From NCBI GenBank assembly GCA_050246945.1, contig JBFWVC010000019.1, positions 31,202-95,201 of the forward strand: a DNA stretch of 64,000 bases. The letters run 5' to 3'. Origin of the DNA: JAEUMD01 sp050246945. Lineage in GTDB: Bacteria > Pseudomonadota > Alphaproteobacteria > Rhizobiales > Hyphomicrobiaceae. The notes under the pieces were generated by a model. That model was given only the letters and a program-made list of their open reading frames with translations. It searched no databases and had not been told where the DNA came from. Below, one piece after another: positions 43,519 to 53,617 of this stretch. A program made the translations under genes and the position numbers. Every line of letters starts with the position of its first letter. The first letter of the stretch is position 1.

Positions 43519-44664
43519 TCATGATGGTCGGTCGAGTTCCGTCAGACGCGCCAGCATCCTATGCACGGCCTGGATTTGCGGTGCTTGCCGCGTCAGGTAG
43601 CCCCGACCGGTGTATCCCCACCAGTCCCAGCAGCCTTGCGGATTGAATGGGCTGGTCGCAGCCTGTGGAAAAAGCACGATGAACCTGTTGCTGTCTGCCC
43701 AGCGGGCGAATCCCGACTCGCGGATGAAGGCATCGCCCACCAGACTGCGGTTCTGGCCGCATCCGTGGAAAGAGATGTGGACCCGGCATCCGGCCCCTGT
43801 CGTTCCGCCGCCGTTACGGCAGACGGCAGGCACATAGACGACGCCGCTATTTTCCATCCCGTGCGTGGAAAGATCGCGGGTGAAGGGTCGCTGATCGAAT
43901 TCGATGTATTCGCCCGTGGCTTTGGCGGCTGCTGGTTTCAGCGGTCCGTGAATGAAGTTCAAGAGATCGCCCGCTTGATCATAGTCGCAGTCGACCACAT
44001 AGGGTTTGCCCGTGTCATCGCATGAAAGGCCTGCATTTTCTGTAACGAATGCATGCCCCGCGTTGACGTCGCTGACGAACTTGATCTGCTCTGCCGGCAC
44101 GCCCAACTCGCGATAGAATGCCGCGGCCGCACTGACGATCGCCGGCACGACAGTATGGTCGGACTTTCCTGTGAACAGGTAGACACGGTCCGTGATGTCC
44201 GAGTCTATTGGCGCTATCGCCTCTTTCTCTGCGAGGCTGCGCGCGCGCTCGGCCAGCATCCGCGGATTTGGCACACCCCAGATCTGCATGGCGTTGAGCA
44301 TGCAGCCGTTGATCGCCTTCGTGACGTTGAGGAATGCTGAGCCCGGACCGGGCAACATGTCGGCGTATACACTTTCCGCGCAGCCGTAGGGCCCGCCAGC
44401 GATGATAGCCGCTCCGACGACCTCGCGCCCGTGCGCGAGCTGGAATTGCCCCGCCATGTAGGCGCCCGAAGATATCCCGGAGACGGATGTTTCATCGGCC
44501 ACCGCTCCGAGCGCAGGAAGAGGCACGGTCTTTTCCGAACCGCATCCGGAGATCGCGAATGCTGCCAGGAGCGCCGCTGCCAGGCCGGCAAAGCGAAGAC
44601 ACACAGGTGCTGCGCGTCCAGCGCCTTCTGGGTGTGCCGGCATAGATTGAAGGCACCGTCGCAT
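43519..44664 (-). CDS. Exported PHB depolymerase-like esterase (lipoprotein)
   Basis: A 381-residue alpha/beta hydrolase. The N-terminus has a lipoprotein signal ending in AISGC, so it is probably exported and lipid-anchored. The catalytic Ser is in the lipase box SGISSGAYM, near residue 65. SDVNAGHAFVTEN with a His, and HISFHGCGQN near the end, fit short-chain-length polyhydroxybutyrate depolymerases, which degrade extracellular PHB. The start may be ATG 44664 or 44643. A separate intracellular depolymerase (phaZ) is encoded at 53618. Confidence 0.8.
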   Translation of the reverse strand: MRRCLQSMPAHPEGAGRAAPVCLRFAGLAAALLAAFAISGCGSEKTVPLPALGAVADETSVSGISSGAYMAGQFQLAHGREVVGAAIIAGGPYGCAESVYADMLPGPGSAFLNVTKAINGCMLNAMQIWGVPNPRMLAERARSLAEKEAIAPIDSDITDRVYLFTGKSDHTVVPAIVSAAAAFYRELGVPAEQIKFVSDVNAGHAFVTENAGLSCDDTGKPYVVDCDYDQAGDLLNFIHGPLKPAAAKATGEYIEFDQRPFTRDLSTHGMENSGVVYVPAVCRNGGGTTGAGCRVHISFHGCGQNRSLVGDAFIRESGFARWADSNRFIVLFPQAATSPFNPQGCWDWWGYTGRGYLTRQAPQIQAVHRMLARLTELDRPS

Positions 44665-44768
44665 ATCCACCGTGGGGTGAAGTTGCCGATTGAATGGAAG
44701 ACGAATCTAACCTGATCGTGGCGGAGGCGAAACCCTGGCCGGCCGTCGGCCGGGAACGGATTTTCGTC

Positions 44769-44802
44769 TCGGGCGGAACGGTGTTCGCACTGTTCCGCCC
44801 GA
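44769..44802 (-). terminator. Hairpin after pbpC
   Basis: TCGGGCGGAAC (44769-44779) pairs perfectly with GTTCCGCCCGA (44792-44802) around a 12-base loop. It lies seven bases after the pbpC stop. No T-tract on the minus strand. Confidence 0.6.
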
Positions 44803-44808
44803 TCGCTT

Positions 44809-47043
44809 CTATTTGAGGCGCACGGTGACACGATCGACTTGGCCTGTGGCGTCGATCACCGAGAGCTTGAAAAAGCCGCGCGACTGAGGCCGCCAGACGA
44901 GGTCGCGCCGGTGGGTCGTGGTTCCGATCGGCCGGCCATCGGCAAGCCACGTGAGCGGCAGAGCCCCGCCCTCGGCTTTCAACAGCAGCGGATCAAGACC
45001 CTGTGCATCTGTGGCTTCTGCGACCTCGACGTCCGCGCGGTCGGGCGGAAAGGAGATTGCAAGAGAGCGCTGCAGAAATGGGCCTGTCGCGCGCGGCTGT
45101 CCCGGCTCTGCGAAGCGCTTGAGCGGCGCCGGCAGGTCGCTGCCCGAAACCCTGAGCACGCCCTCAGGCTGCGGCGCCAGAGGAACCCGTCGCTCCCCGA
45201 TGCGCGCGAACGCATCGAACAGGATGGGCGCGGCCGCGCCATGCCCCATCAGCCCGGGCGTAGACGCGTTGTCTGGCCGACCCACCCACACTGCCACGAC
45301 ATGCCGACCGTCGTATCCGATCGCCCACGCGTCGCGGTAGCCATAGGAGGTCCCGGTCTTGTAGGCGATGCGTCCGCCGCGCGCGTTTGCCGGCGGCGGC
45401 GCGTCCTTCAGGATGTCGGTCACGTACCAAGCAGCAATGGGTGACAACAGGTGGCGCGGCCGTTGCTCTGCGTGGCCGCGTCTCAGGCGCAATGCCGCGT
45501 CGTCGAGATCTTTCTGCCGGTGGACCAGAGCAATCGGACTGCCGCCGCGCGCAAGACCCGAATAAAGGCCAGCCATATCCTTCAAGGTGAAGCCGACGCC
45601 GCCCAGTGCGACCGCGAGCGAAGGCTCCGCCGAATCGGCGAACTGCGGAGTGAACCCGCCCCGCTTCAGCCTTGCGATGAACCGCGCGGGTCCGACGCGG
45701 TCCAGCACCTTTACCGCAGGAATGTTGAGCGAATGCGCCAGCGCCGAGCGAATCGTCACCGTGCCGCGGAAATCCGCATCGAAATTCTTGGGTGCGTAGG
45801 TTCCGAACCGCACCGGCCGGTCGTCTATGAGCGTTTCGGGATGCGCCAGTCCCAGCTCGAACGAAAGCCCGTAGACGAAAGGCTTGAGCGTCGAGCCGGG
45901 CGACCGCACGGCTCCCACCATGTCGATGGAGCCGAACCGCGTTTCGTCAAGATAATCGGCGGCGCCGATATAGGCGAGGATCTCGCCGGTCTGGTGGTCT
46001 GCAACGAGAATCGCCGAGGACAGCCGCTCGCCGATCAGCGCGGTCTGCTCGCGCGCCAGTTGTTCCAGACTCTGCTGCAGAGTCCGATCGAGTGTCAGCC
46101 GGTGTACGTGCTGCGCGGGATCGGCGGCCACTTCGGCTTCAGTGAGGTGCGGCGCCAACATCGGGAATGCGCGGCGTTGTGTCGGTATCGATTCGTTCTT
46201 TGCCCGCTCGGCCTCGGCAAGGCTGATGACGCCGGCAGCAACGGCCCTGTCGAGTACGCGCCCTCGCGCACGCTTCGCCGCTTGCGGATGCCGGTCCGGA
46301 CGCCGTGCCTCGGGTGATTGCGGCAAAGCGACGAGAAGCGCTGCCTCGCCCACAGAGAGCCGCTTGGGTTCCTTGCCGAAATAGGCGAGCGTGGCGGCGC
46401 GCACGCCCTCCAGGTTGCCGCCGAACGGAGCGAAGCGAAGGTAGAGGTCGAGAATCTCGTCTTTTGACAAGCGCTCCTCGATCTGCAGTGCACGCACCAT
46501 CTGCCGCAGCTTGCCCGATGCAGTGCGCTCGTGCCGCTCCTCGATGAGCCGCGCCACCTGCATCGTCAGCGTGGAAGCGCCCGAAACCAGCTGCCTGTGA
46601 CGCACGAGCTGCGCGGCAGCCCGCATCACGGCACGCACGTCGACGCCGCTATGCGTGTAGAAATTCCTGTCCTCGAAAGCGAACAATATTGACAAATAGC
46701 GCTGGTCGACGTCGCGCGTGCCGACCGGCAGTCGCCAGCGGTCGCTGGATGTCGTGAAGGCGCGCAGAAGCTGGCCACTGCGATCCAACACCACAGTCGA
46801 AAGGTCGTCAGCGACTTCGAGAGGTGGCGGTCCGATTCGTGATTTGGCGATGTCGATTGCGCCCCAGAGTGCGGCGGCCGACAAAGTGGCGGCGACCGTC
46901 AACGCGATTGCCGCTCGCGCGACAAGGCGTAGACGGCGCCGCCAGGACGCTTCTCCAGCAAGGGGGGATGCTGCCGGGGAAGCGAAATCGGGCACGGGAT
47001 TGGACGTGCCGGTTGACGTCGCTGGCTTGCCTGCCTCAGCCAT
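44809..47043 (-). CDS. pbpC: Penicillin-binding protein 1C
   Basis: A 744-residue bifunctional peptidoglycan synthase. One membrane anchor is at about residues 37-63. The glycosyltransferase motif is AFEDRNFYTHSGVD with the catalytic Glu, followed by GGASTLTMQVARL-type sequence. The transpeptidase nucleophile is S384-T-L-K387 and the KTGTS box starts at K562. The C-terminal extension (about 640-744) is the BiPBP_C-type domain typical of PBP1C. It is nine bases after the alpha-2-macroglobulin gene and surely co-transcribed with it, a pair known across many bacteria. Confidence 0.95.
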   Translation of the reverse strand: MAEAGKPATSTGTSNPVPDFASPAASPLAGEASWRRRLRLVARAAIALTVAATLSAAALWGAIDIAKSRIGPPPLEVADDLSTVVLDRSGQLLRAFTTSSDRWRLPVGTRDVDQRYLSILFAFEDRNFYTHSGVDVRAVMRAAAQLVRHRQLVSGASTLTMQVARLIEERHERTASGKLRQMVRALQIEERLSKDEILDLYLRFAPFGGNLEGVRAATLAYFGKEPKRLSVGEAALLVALPQSPEARRPDRHPQAAKRARGRVLDRAVAAGVISLAEAERAKNESIPTQRRAFPMLAPHLTEAEVAADPAQHVHRLTLDRTLQQSLEQLAREQTALIGERLSSAILVADHQTGEILAYIGAADYLDETRFGSIDMVGAVRSPGSTLKPFVYGLSFELGLAHPETLIDDRPVRFGTYAPKNFDADFRGTVTIRSALAHSLNIPAVKVLDRVGPARFIARLKRGGFTPQFADSAEPSLAVALGGVGFTLKDMAGLYSGLARGGSPIALVHRQKDLDDAALRLRRGHAEQRPRHLLSPIAAWYVTDILKDAPPPANARGGRIAYKTGTSYGYRDAWAIGYDGRHVVAVWVGRPDNASTPGLMGHGAAAPILFDAFARIGERRVPLAPQPEGVLRVSGSDLPAPLKRFAEPGQPRATGPFLQRSLAISFPPDRADVEVAEATDAQGLDPLLLKAEGGALPLTWLADGRPIGTTTHRRDLVWRPQSRGFFKLSVIDATGQVDRVTVRLK

Positions 47044-47052
47044 GATCGCCGG

Positions 47053-50000
47053 TCACTCCTTCGTCGTGATGGTGAGCGAGCCGGCTGCCGTCCGCGCATA
47101 GAGGTCGGGACGATACATGTCCTCCACCGTGGCGGCCGGATGGACGAACTTTCCTGGCGTGACTGCTCGCACGATGTAGGCAGCGGTCGCCGTGCGCAGC
47201 GGTGCTGCCGCCTCGTCCGATGGGTTCGCGCCGCCATTTTGCTGCCGCTGGAAGTTGAACAGGTTGAACGAGGCCACGAAGCGGTCGTCGCGAAATTCGG
47301 TATGCTCCGGCGTCACCGTCCCCGCCAGCCAGGCGAGCGACTTGATGTCGCCCGACTGCACGAGCCGCGGATTTTCGATCTCCAGACCCGCGGGCAGACG
47401 ATCGACCAGCAGGATGCGTCCGCCGGCTTCTCGCGTCTCGACTTTGACGACGGCAACGAGACGCTCGTTCTGTGAAAGGCTCGCCTTGCCGCCCGTCGCG
47501 CTGTCGAGTTCGACCGGCCGGCCATCCAGTGTGTAGTACGTCCGCGTCACCGTGAAGCCCTTGGAGATTGCGGGCTCCGGTGTCAGGGCCGCGCCGATCA
47601 CCGAGACCACCACGTCGATTGCGGAGTCGCCCTGATTGGAGAGAACGAGACCGCCGTCTTTCCCGATTTGCGCCGGCGTGAGGGGCCGGAAGATCGGCGC
47701 CTGCAGCGGCGCACCGCCAAGCGTCAGACGCGCGGTTGCCGCTTCGTCGGCAAGAGCGTTGGCGGCAAGCAGCATCCAGGCCTGCTCCTGCGTGGAAGTA
47801 TAGCCGCGCGCCGTATAGGCCTTGGCGATCACGTCCACAAGGCGCGGGGCGTCCTCCTTGGCCATGCCGACCTCGGCTGCGAGCGTTACGAGTGCTGCAC
47901 CGTCACGCAGGCTCGAGCCGTAGTCGCCGCGCGACACCTCAGAGCCTGATCCATCCAGTGCCGCGATGGCCGCCGAGAATGCCCGTTCCGCACGCGTTTT
48001 GTCGCCCATCATCGCCAGCGCCGCGCCGAGTTGAGCCTTGGCGAGCGGCGTCGAGAACCTGTCGAGCCGCGTGTCGGCGTAGTAGCGCAGCTCGCCAATC
48101 GGCGCCCGGCCGTTGCGGGCGAGCACGTAGAGCGCATAGGCACGATCCTCGCCGCCGTTCTCGAAGTCCTGCGCATAGGCGATGAAGTTCTGCAACCGGT
48201 CGAGGGCCTGGCCATATGCCTCCGGGCGAACCTCGAAGCCCGCCTCCTTTGTTCGGGTCAGGAAGTCGGTGACATATGCGGTAAGCCACAGGTCCGGCTC
48301 TGCGGGCCCCCAGATGCCGAATGCACCCGAGCTGTCCTGCATCGCGAAGACGTGGTTGATCGCCTTCTGCACGCGCTCCTTGATCTCCTTGTCGGTACCG
48401 AGCCCGATACGGCTTGCCACGGCATTGGCATAAACCAGTGGCAGTGCGCGAGACACCGTTTGCTCGGCGCAACCGTAGGGATAGCGGTCAAGCGAGGTGA
48501 GCAGTCCCGGCACGTCGAAGCGCGCCTGCGGACCGGCCGACAGGTTGATTTTTGTGCGGCTCTCGATGAGATCGGCGATGAGATCCTTGGAAAGCGTCAG
48601 GCTGCCGCCCTTGGCTGCGATTTTAGCCACCGTTGTCCGCTTGATGTCGCCGGCTGGCGGCTTGACGTCCAGCGTGAGGCGGCGCTTGACGTCAATGCCG
48701 TTGGGTCCGGCAATGCGCACGTCGTATGCAACGAGCCCGACGCTCGTCGGCTTGAGCGCCACGCGTTCGACGCTACGCTGCCCAGTCTTGAGATCGAGTG
48801 CTTTGTCCGCGATCCGCTCCTTCGGCACGTTCTCCACGTCCGCCGGCGAGCGTTCGATCGTCAGCTGGTAGAGCGCGGCAGGACCCTCGACGTTGTGCAA
48901 ATCGAGAGTGAGGCGTGCCTCGTCGCCCAGCGTCAGGAACCGCGGTGTCGTAAGCGTCACCGCGATTTCGTCACGCACGATCACGGTCTTGTCTGCTGAA
49001 CCGACCTTGTCGCCGCTCCATGCCACCGCCATCAGGCGCACAGCGCCGTTGAAGTCCGGCATGTCGAAGGCAACAGTGGCCTTTCCATTGGCATCCACGC
49101 TGACGATGCCGGAGAAAAGTGAGAGTATCTCCTCTGTGGGGGGCGCGCCCTGCATCTCGGGGCCGCCGCCGTCACCGCCCGAGCGCAGCGCTCCGCGCTC
49201 CGCGCGCATGCCGTCGATCAGCCGTCCGTAGAAGTCGCGGATCTCGATGCCGAGCTTGCGCTGTTGATAGAACCAGTTCTGCGGCGCGGGTGTCTTGTAG
49301 CGCGTCACGTTGAGCACGCCGACGTCGACGGCGGCAACGGTAAGGCGAGCCTCCTCGCCTGGTTTGAGCCCCGCGAGCGTCACCGGAACCTCGAGCTTGC
49401 TGCCGGACTTCACCTTGTCCGGTGCGTCGATGGCAATGGAGATCGTGCGCGGCTTGGGGTCGATGCCGAGCCAGGCAAGGCCGAGCGCGCGCGCGGGCAT
49501 ACGCTTGAGGGCTTCGTCCATCGGCCGGTACATGAGCGCCGTCACGTAGACGCCGGCACCCCAGTCGTTGCCGACCTCGAGTGCCACCTCGTTGTCGCCC
49601 TTCTTGATCCGAACTTCGCGCACGTCGTGGAGATCGGTGCCAAGCACGGCGACGAGCGCGGTGCCTGGATACTTCGACGCAATGCGCAGCTTCGCCATCT
49701 CGCCGGGATTGTAGCTTGCCTTGTCGAGCGCGACGTCGAGCACCTCGGGGCTGTCGGGATCATCCCCGCTCACGAACCATCCCGCATTGAAGGCGTAGCT
49801 CGACGCAGCGGCATCGGCACCTTCCGTCGTAACTTCGAGCCGGTAGCGGCCATAGCCGACCGCGGCCGAGATCGCGGCCGGCGCATCGGCACCGATGTCG
49901 ATCGTGCCGCTCGCCACCTTCCGCGTGAAAGTCACCGCCTCATAGGTCCATACGCCATCACGCGCATACCACTGCCAGTTGGTCTGGAGTCGCATCAGCT

Positions 50001-52392
50001 GCCACTTAGCGCCGGCGGCAGCCGTTCGCTTGCCGTCAGGGCCGAGATGGACCACCTCGAATGCGGCGTCCTTGCCGGTGTCGTCACCGAGTTCCTGCGC
50101 ATTGAATAGCGGCTTGATGCCGATCCGGCTGCGCGCAGTCGTCACCGGCATGGTGAGGCTGCGTTCGATGCTGCGGCCGCCGGGTTCCTTGAGGCGCAAA
50201 AGCACCTGTGCTTCCAGCGGACGGGCCGTATCGGGAATCGCCGGCAGCAGCACCGGAACGTCCGCGGTGCCGTCAGCTGCCGTGTTGACAAGATGCTCTA
50301 GCGGCTGGCGCACCGGATTTATGGCTTCGTCGGCAAGCCCGAATTGGTAACCGTCGAATCCGGCAAGACCGCCGGCAGAAGACCTCACGATGATGTCGCC
50401 TTCGAGCGCCAGGTCCGCGGCCGGAGGCCCGTAGAGATATTTGCCCGCGACCTTGATCGATTTCGTCACTTCCGGCTGCAGCGCACCTTCGGGTGCGGTC
50501 AACGTCATGTCGAGGCGCTCCGGCGTGAAGTCCTCTACCAGGAACGAGACCTGAGCCAGCGCAGGCGACGTCGGATCGGCATGCAGCCTCGCGCGCCACG
50601 TGCCTGTCTGTGCGGCGCTCGTCAGCGCGAGTTCGGTCGTCCGCCCACCAAGCCCCTTGTCGGCAACGACGATGCTGCGATGCGTGACGCCGTCGGGCCG
50701 CGTCACGATCAGTGTCATCGGCGTTGTCACCGCCTTGCCGGCGGCATCGCGTACGATGCCGGCCATGTGCACGGTTTCGCCGGGGCGATATACGCCACGC
50801 TCGGTGTAAAGATAGGCGTCGATAGCACCGGGTGCGTCACGGCCCTTCACGCCGCGGTCCGACAAGTCGAATGCCGCCGTCGTGAGATCAAGGAAGGCGT
50901 ACTCGGCACCGCCCGCTTTTTCCGCGATCAGGATCGCCGGAGCCAGGCCACCCTCGCCTTTGGCGAGGCTCGCAGCGAACCGTGCGTAGCCCTTCGCATC
51001 TGTTTCGCCCGTTGCCAGCACCTCGTTGTTGCGGGCGACGAGACGAACTTTGGCATCTGCGACAGGGGAAGTGTCGGCCAGCGAGCGCACAAACGTATGG
51101 ATGCCGTCGCTGCCGCTGAATGCCGTCAGCCCCAGGTCGGAGACAATGAACCATTGCGATGCAATCGCGTTGTCGTCGTTCTTGTTCTTGTGAAGTGGTT
51201 TGGCAACCATCACGTAGGCACCAGGCTTGAGCGTGCCCACGGCATCTCCGACGGGCACTGCCGTCGTCACCTCGGCATTGAGCTTCGACGTTACAGGCAG
51301 CTCACCTGCATAGATCTTTTCGCCGTTCCGGTTCTGGATTGTCTCGACATCCCACGCTGACAGTTGCCGCGAAAGATCGCCGCTCTGCAGCGTCTGCGCC
51401 AGATTGCGGTCTCCGATGCGGTAGATCTCGATTGCAACCGCCGTGGTGTTGATCGACACCAGCGGAATACCCTGCTGGCCACGGCTCGGCAGTACGTAGT
51501 TGCGCCCCGTGAAGCGAACCGCTGGCTTGCGGTCCGGCACGTAAACGGCGACGTCGATGTTCTTCGTCAGCTTCTCGCCGATGTCTGATGGCAGCCCTGC
51601 TTTCAGCTGTATTTCGTAGCGCTCGCCGTGCTTCAGTCCCTCGATGCACAGCTGCTTGTTCTCGGCCGAGATACCGGCGGGATCCTGTCCGCCGACCATG
51701 ACATACTTCGAAAAGTCGATTGTGCCGCGCGCCAAGGTTTCGGAAAACTGCAGGCAGACGCGTGGGCTCGAAGCTTCGCTGTCTGTGCGGTAGTCGGTCA
51801 TCCGGAAGCCGTGCTCCGCCATCAGCTTTTCCAGGTCAGCCTGGGATTGAGCATCGGCGACGAGCGCGACGCTCGCTTTGAGCGATTCGATGGCGGGACG
51901 CCAGAACGCGCGCCGCTTGAGCGCATCGCTGAGCACGGCAAGGGCTTTTGCCCGTTGGGTCTTGTTGGTCGCGCGTTCCTGCGCAATGTAAGCCGCGCCC
52001 GAAGCGTTCACCGGGAGGTCGAAGCGCTCGCTGCCCTTGTTGGGGTCGGGCGTGATGGCGAGCAGTGCCTGCGCCAGCCCGATCCAGGCTTGCGCGTCTC
52101 CCGGTTCCGCCACGACCGCCACTGCGAAGTTGCGCGCGGCCTCGCGTGCATCTTTGGCGAGCGCACGACTTCCCGCCTCTACAAGCTGCGATGCCTTTTG
52201 TCGGCCCGGCTTCCAGTGCGATTTCAGGTACGTCTCATAGCGCTCCCCATCCTTTGAAAGCCCTTTGTGGATGAACTGCACGGTCTGCGCATGCGCCCGC
52301 GTCACGTCGAAGGCCATGATGGCCAGCGCACAAGCGCTCAACATCGCGAGCCCGATGAGGGCGGCGGAAAACATCTTCTCGAAATGTGTCAT
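47053..52392 (-). CDS. Bacterial alpha-2-macroglobulin with a thioester motif
   Basis: A 1779-residue periplasmic protein that traps proteases after bait cleavage and is thought to protect cells whose peptidoglycan is being repaired by PBP1C. I start at ATG 52392 (THFEKMFSAALIGLAMLSA), which gives a signal peptide; the open frame runs 105 codons further up without homology. The N-terminal helical domain (about 40-250) is followed by macroglobulin-like beta domains, the MG-type segments with AYLYTERGVYRPGETVHMAG, and the thioester domain with GCAEQT (Cys1308-Gln1311). The thioester is present, so covalent capture is likely. Operon with pbpC. Confidence 0.95.
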   Translation of the reverse strand: MTHFEKMFSAALIGLAMLSACALAIMAFDVTRAHAQTVQFIHKGLSKDGERYETYLKSHWKPGRQKASQLVEAGSRALAKDAREAARNFAVAVVAEPGDAQAWIGLAQALLAITPDPNKGSERFDLPVNASGAAYIAQERATNKTQRAKALAVLSDALKRRAFWRPAIESLKASVALVADAQSQADLEKLMAEHGFRMTDYRTDSEASSPRVCLQFSETLARGTIDFSKYVMVGGQDPAGISAENKQLCIEGLKHGERYEIQLKAGLPSDIGEKLTKNIDVAVYVPDRKPAVRFTGRNYVLPSRGQQGIPLVSINTTAVAIEIYRIGDRNLAQTLQSGDLSRQLSAWDVETIQNRNGEKIYAGELPVTSKLNAEVTTAVPVGDAVGTLKPGAYVMVAKPLHKNKNDDNAIASQWFIVSDLGLTAFSGSDGIHTFVRSLADTSPVADAKVRLVARNNEVLATGETDAKGYARFAASLAKGEGGLAPAILIAEKAGGAEYAFLDLTTAAFDLSDRGVKGRDAPGAIDAYLYTERGVYRPGETVHMAGIVRDAAGKAVTTPMTLIVTRPDGVTHRSIVVADKGLGGRTTELALTSAAQTGTWRARLHADPTSPALAQVSFLVEDFTPERLDMTLTAPEGALQPEVTKSIKVAGKYLYGPPAADLALEGDIIVRSSAGGLAGFDGYQFGLADEAINPVRQPLEHLVNTAADGTADVPVLLPAIPDTARPLEAQVLLRLKEPGGRSIERSLTMPVTTARSRIGIKPLFNAQELGDDTGKDAAFEVVHLGPDGKRTAAAGAKWQLMRLQTNWQWYARDGVWTYEAVTFTRKVASGTIDIGADAPAAISAAVGYGRYRLEVTTEGADAAASSYAFNAGWFVSGDDPDSPEVLDVALDKASYNPGEMAKLRIASKYPGTALVAVLGTDLHDVREVRIKKGDNEVALEVGNDWGAGVYVTALMYRPMDEALKRMPARALGLAWLGIDPKPRTISIAIDAPDKVKSGSKLEVPVTLAGLKPGEEARLTVAAVDVGVLNVTRYKTPAPQNWFYQQRKLGIEIRDFYGRLIDGMRAERGALRSGGDGGGPEMQGAPPTEEILSLFSGIVSVDANGKATVAFDMPDFNGAVRLMAVAWSGDKVGSADKTVIVRDEIAVTLTTPRFLTLGDEARLTLDLHNVEGPAALYQLTIERSPADVENVPKERIADKALDLKTGQRSVERVALKPTSVGLVAYDVRIAGPNGIDVKRRLTLDVKPPAGDIKRTTVAKIAAKGGSLTLSKDLIADLIESRTKINLSAGPQARFDVPGLLTSLDRYPYGCAEQTVSRALPLVYANAVASRIGLGTDKEIKERVQKAINHVFAMQDSSGAFGIWGPAEPDLWLTAYVTDFLTRTKEAGFEVRPEAYGQALDRLQNFIAYAQDFENGGEDRAYALYVLARNGRAPIGELRYYADTRLDRFSTPLAKAQLGAALAMMGDKTRAERAFSAAIAALDGSGSEVSRGDYGSSLRDGAALVTLAAEVGMAKEDAPRLVDVIAKAYTARGYTSTQEQAWMLLAANALADEAATARLTLGGAPLQAPIFRPLTPAQIGKDGGLVLSNQGDSAIDVVVSVIGAALTPEPAISKGFTVTRTYYTLDGRPVELDSATGGKASLSQNERLVAVVKVETREAGGRILLVDRLPAGLEIENPRLVQSGDIKSLAWLAGTVTPEHTEFRDDRFVASFNLFNFQRQQNGGANPSDEAAAPLRTATAAYIVRAVTPGKFVHPAATVEDMYRPDLYARTAAGSLTITTKE

Positions 52393-52767
52393 GGGACCTG
52401 ACCTTGTATTCCGGCGGAAATGACCGCCCGCTGTGACACGGGACGACGTAGCGCCATGATCCGCGCCCGTGGGGAATACGTGAAGCCAATCATGCGGGAA
52501 TGACGGAACGGCGGCGGTAGCAAGGGTCTTGTCGGAACTTTCCTTTCCTTTCGCCTTTTTTGCGTCTGTTTCCCGGCGTGCTCGGATCGTCGGCGGTATC
52601 TGATTGCCATATGCAAGGTGCCCGCGGCCCTGCCAGAACGATGCAACCCGCAGCGCGCCAATATCGCCAAGACCCTGTTTCCGCAGGAACAGCGTACAAG
52701 TCCGCACTCCCTCATGGTCACTTCAGGCGCTCCCGAGGGGAGCTTCAAGAACCCGAGGAGAGACCCA
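52393..52767. other. Divergent promoter region
   Basis: About 375 bases between the alpha-2-macroglobulin gene (minus strand) and the small gene at 52768 (plus strand). There is a pyrimidine-rich tract around 52537-52560. No gene or strong hairpin is supported. Confidence 0.4.
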
Positions 52768-52995
52768 ATGCAGATCCAAGGCGAGATCACAAAGTTCCGC
52801 GAGGACATCGGTTTCGGCGTAATCGTCGCCGACAACGGCCGCAAGTTTCGGTTTACCAAGTCCGACATCATCAATTCCGCAGGCCGCCTCGTTGGCCTAA
52901 CCGTCGACTTCGTCGTAGTCGCAAACCGGCCGACCGACATCATCCTTCTCAAAGGCTCCCCCTGGACCGTATTCGGATCAGCAGGCCGCGCTTGA
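52768..52995 (+). CDS. Cold-shock-like small protein
   Basis: A 75-residue protein beginning QIQGEITKFREDIGFGVIVADNGRKFRF, which resembles the first strands of an OB-fold cold-shock domain (G.I..F....GFG.I). A classical RNP1/RNP2 pair is not complete, so RNA binding is unproven. ATG 52768 has GAGGAG upstream. It is followed 17 bases later by another small gene on the same strand. Confidence 0.7.
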   Translation: MQIQGEITKFREDIGFGVIVADNGRKFRFTKSDIINSAGRLVGLTVDFVVVANRPTDIILLKGSPWTVFGSAGRA

Positions 52996-53012
52996 GAGTA
53001 GGTAGAAGAACA

Positions 53013-53468
53013 ATGCCGGAGACGAGAACCATGAGCCCCGTCATCGACCTCACCGATTTGCCCAAGGCCGCGCCCGAAACGCTGGCACTCGCAATGCGTC
53101 TGCTGATTGAGGACGGCCGTGCACTGGTCCTGCTGCGCGGCGCTTCGCCGGAGGATCGCGCCCTCCTGGAAGAACGCTTCTGGCAGCGCTTCGACGGCAC
53201 GACGGCAGAGGGTGTGGTAGCGCTGTTGCGCCTCTGGAGCCTGGTCGACGTGTTCAAGGCGAGCCGCCTGCGCGCCCTCCTGCTTGATCGCGGCTATGCG
53301 CTACTGGCTGACGCGGCCCGCGTAGCGGCAGAGCAGCGCATCAATGTGAATTGGGGTTTCAACCCGCAGCGCGTGCTTGCCGCGCTCCGCAGCCGCCGTC
53401 CGAACTTGCGCGTTGTCGCCGGCAATGGCGCACGCAGGGCAGTCGAAACGACGGCAATAGCCGCCTGA
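53013..53468 (+). CDS. Small helical protein of unknown function
   Basis: A 151-residue protein with a helical composition and two dense Leu/Arg/Ala blocks (ALAMRLLIEDGRALVLLRGA, RLRALLLDRGYALLADAARV). No membrane segment or signal peptide. I do not recognise a family. It lies 17 bases after the cold-shock-like gene and may be in one transcript. The start could also be ATG 53031. Confidence 0.6.
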   Translation: MPETRTMSPVIDLTDLPKAAPETLALAMRLLIEDGRALVLLRGASPEDRALLEERFWQRFDGTTAEGVVALLRLWSLVDVFKASRLRALLLDRGYALLADAARVAAEQRINVNWGFNPQRVLAALRSRRPNLRVVAGNGARRAVETTAIAA

Positions 53469-53617
53469 TGGTGCGACCGCGCAGCCATACCGCGCCGGAC
53501 CCTCGAGACGCAGCGGAATTGATTTGCCTCAGGCAAGCGGAGGAAAAAACCCTGCGGAGTCCAGATTGCTCAGGCAACTTTGAACGTTGCAGTATTTGGA
53601 AAGGTGCGGATCAGGCA

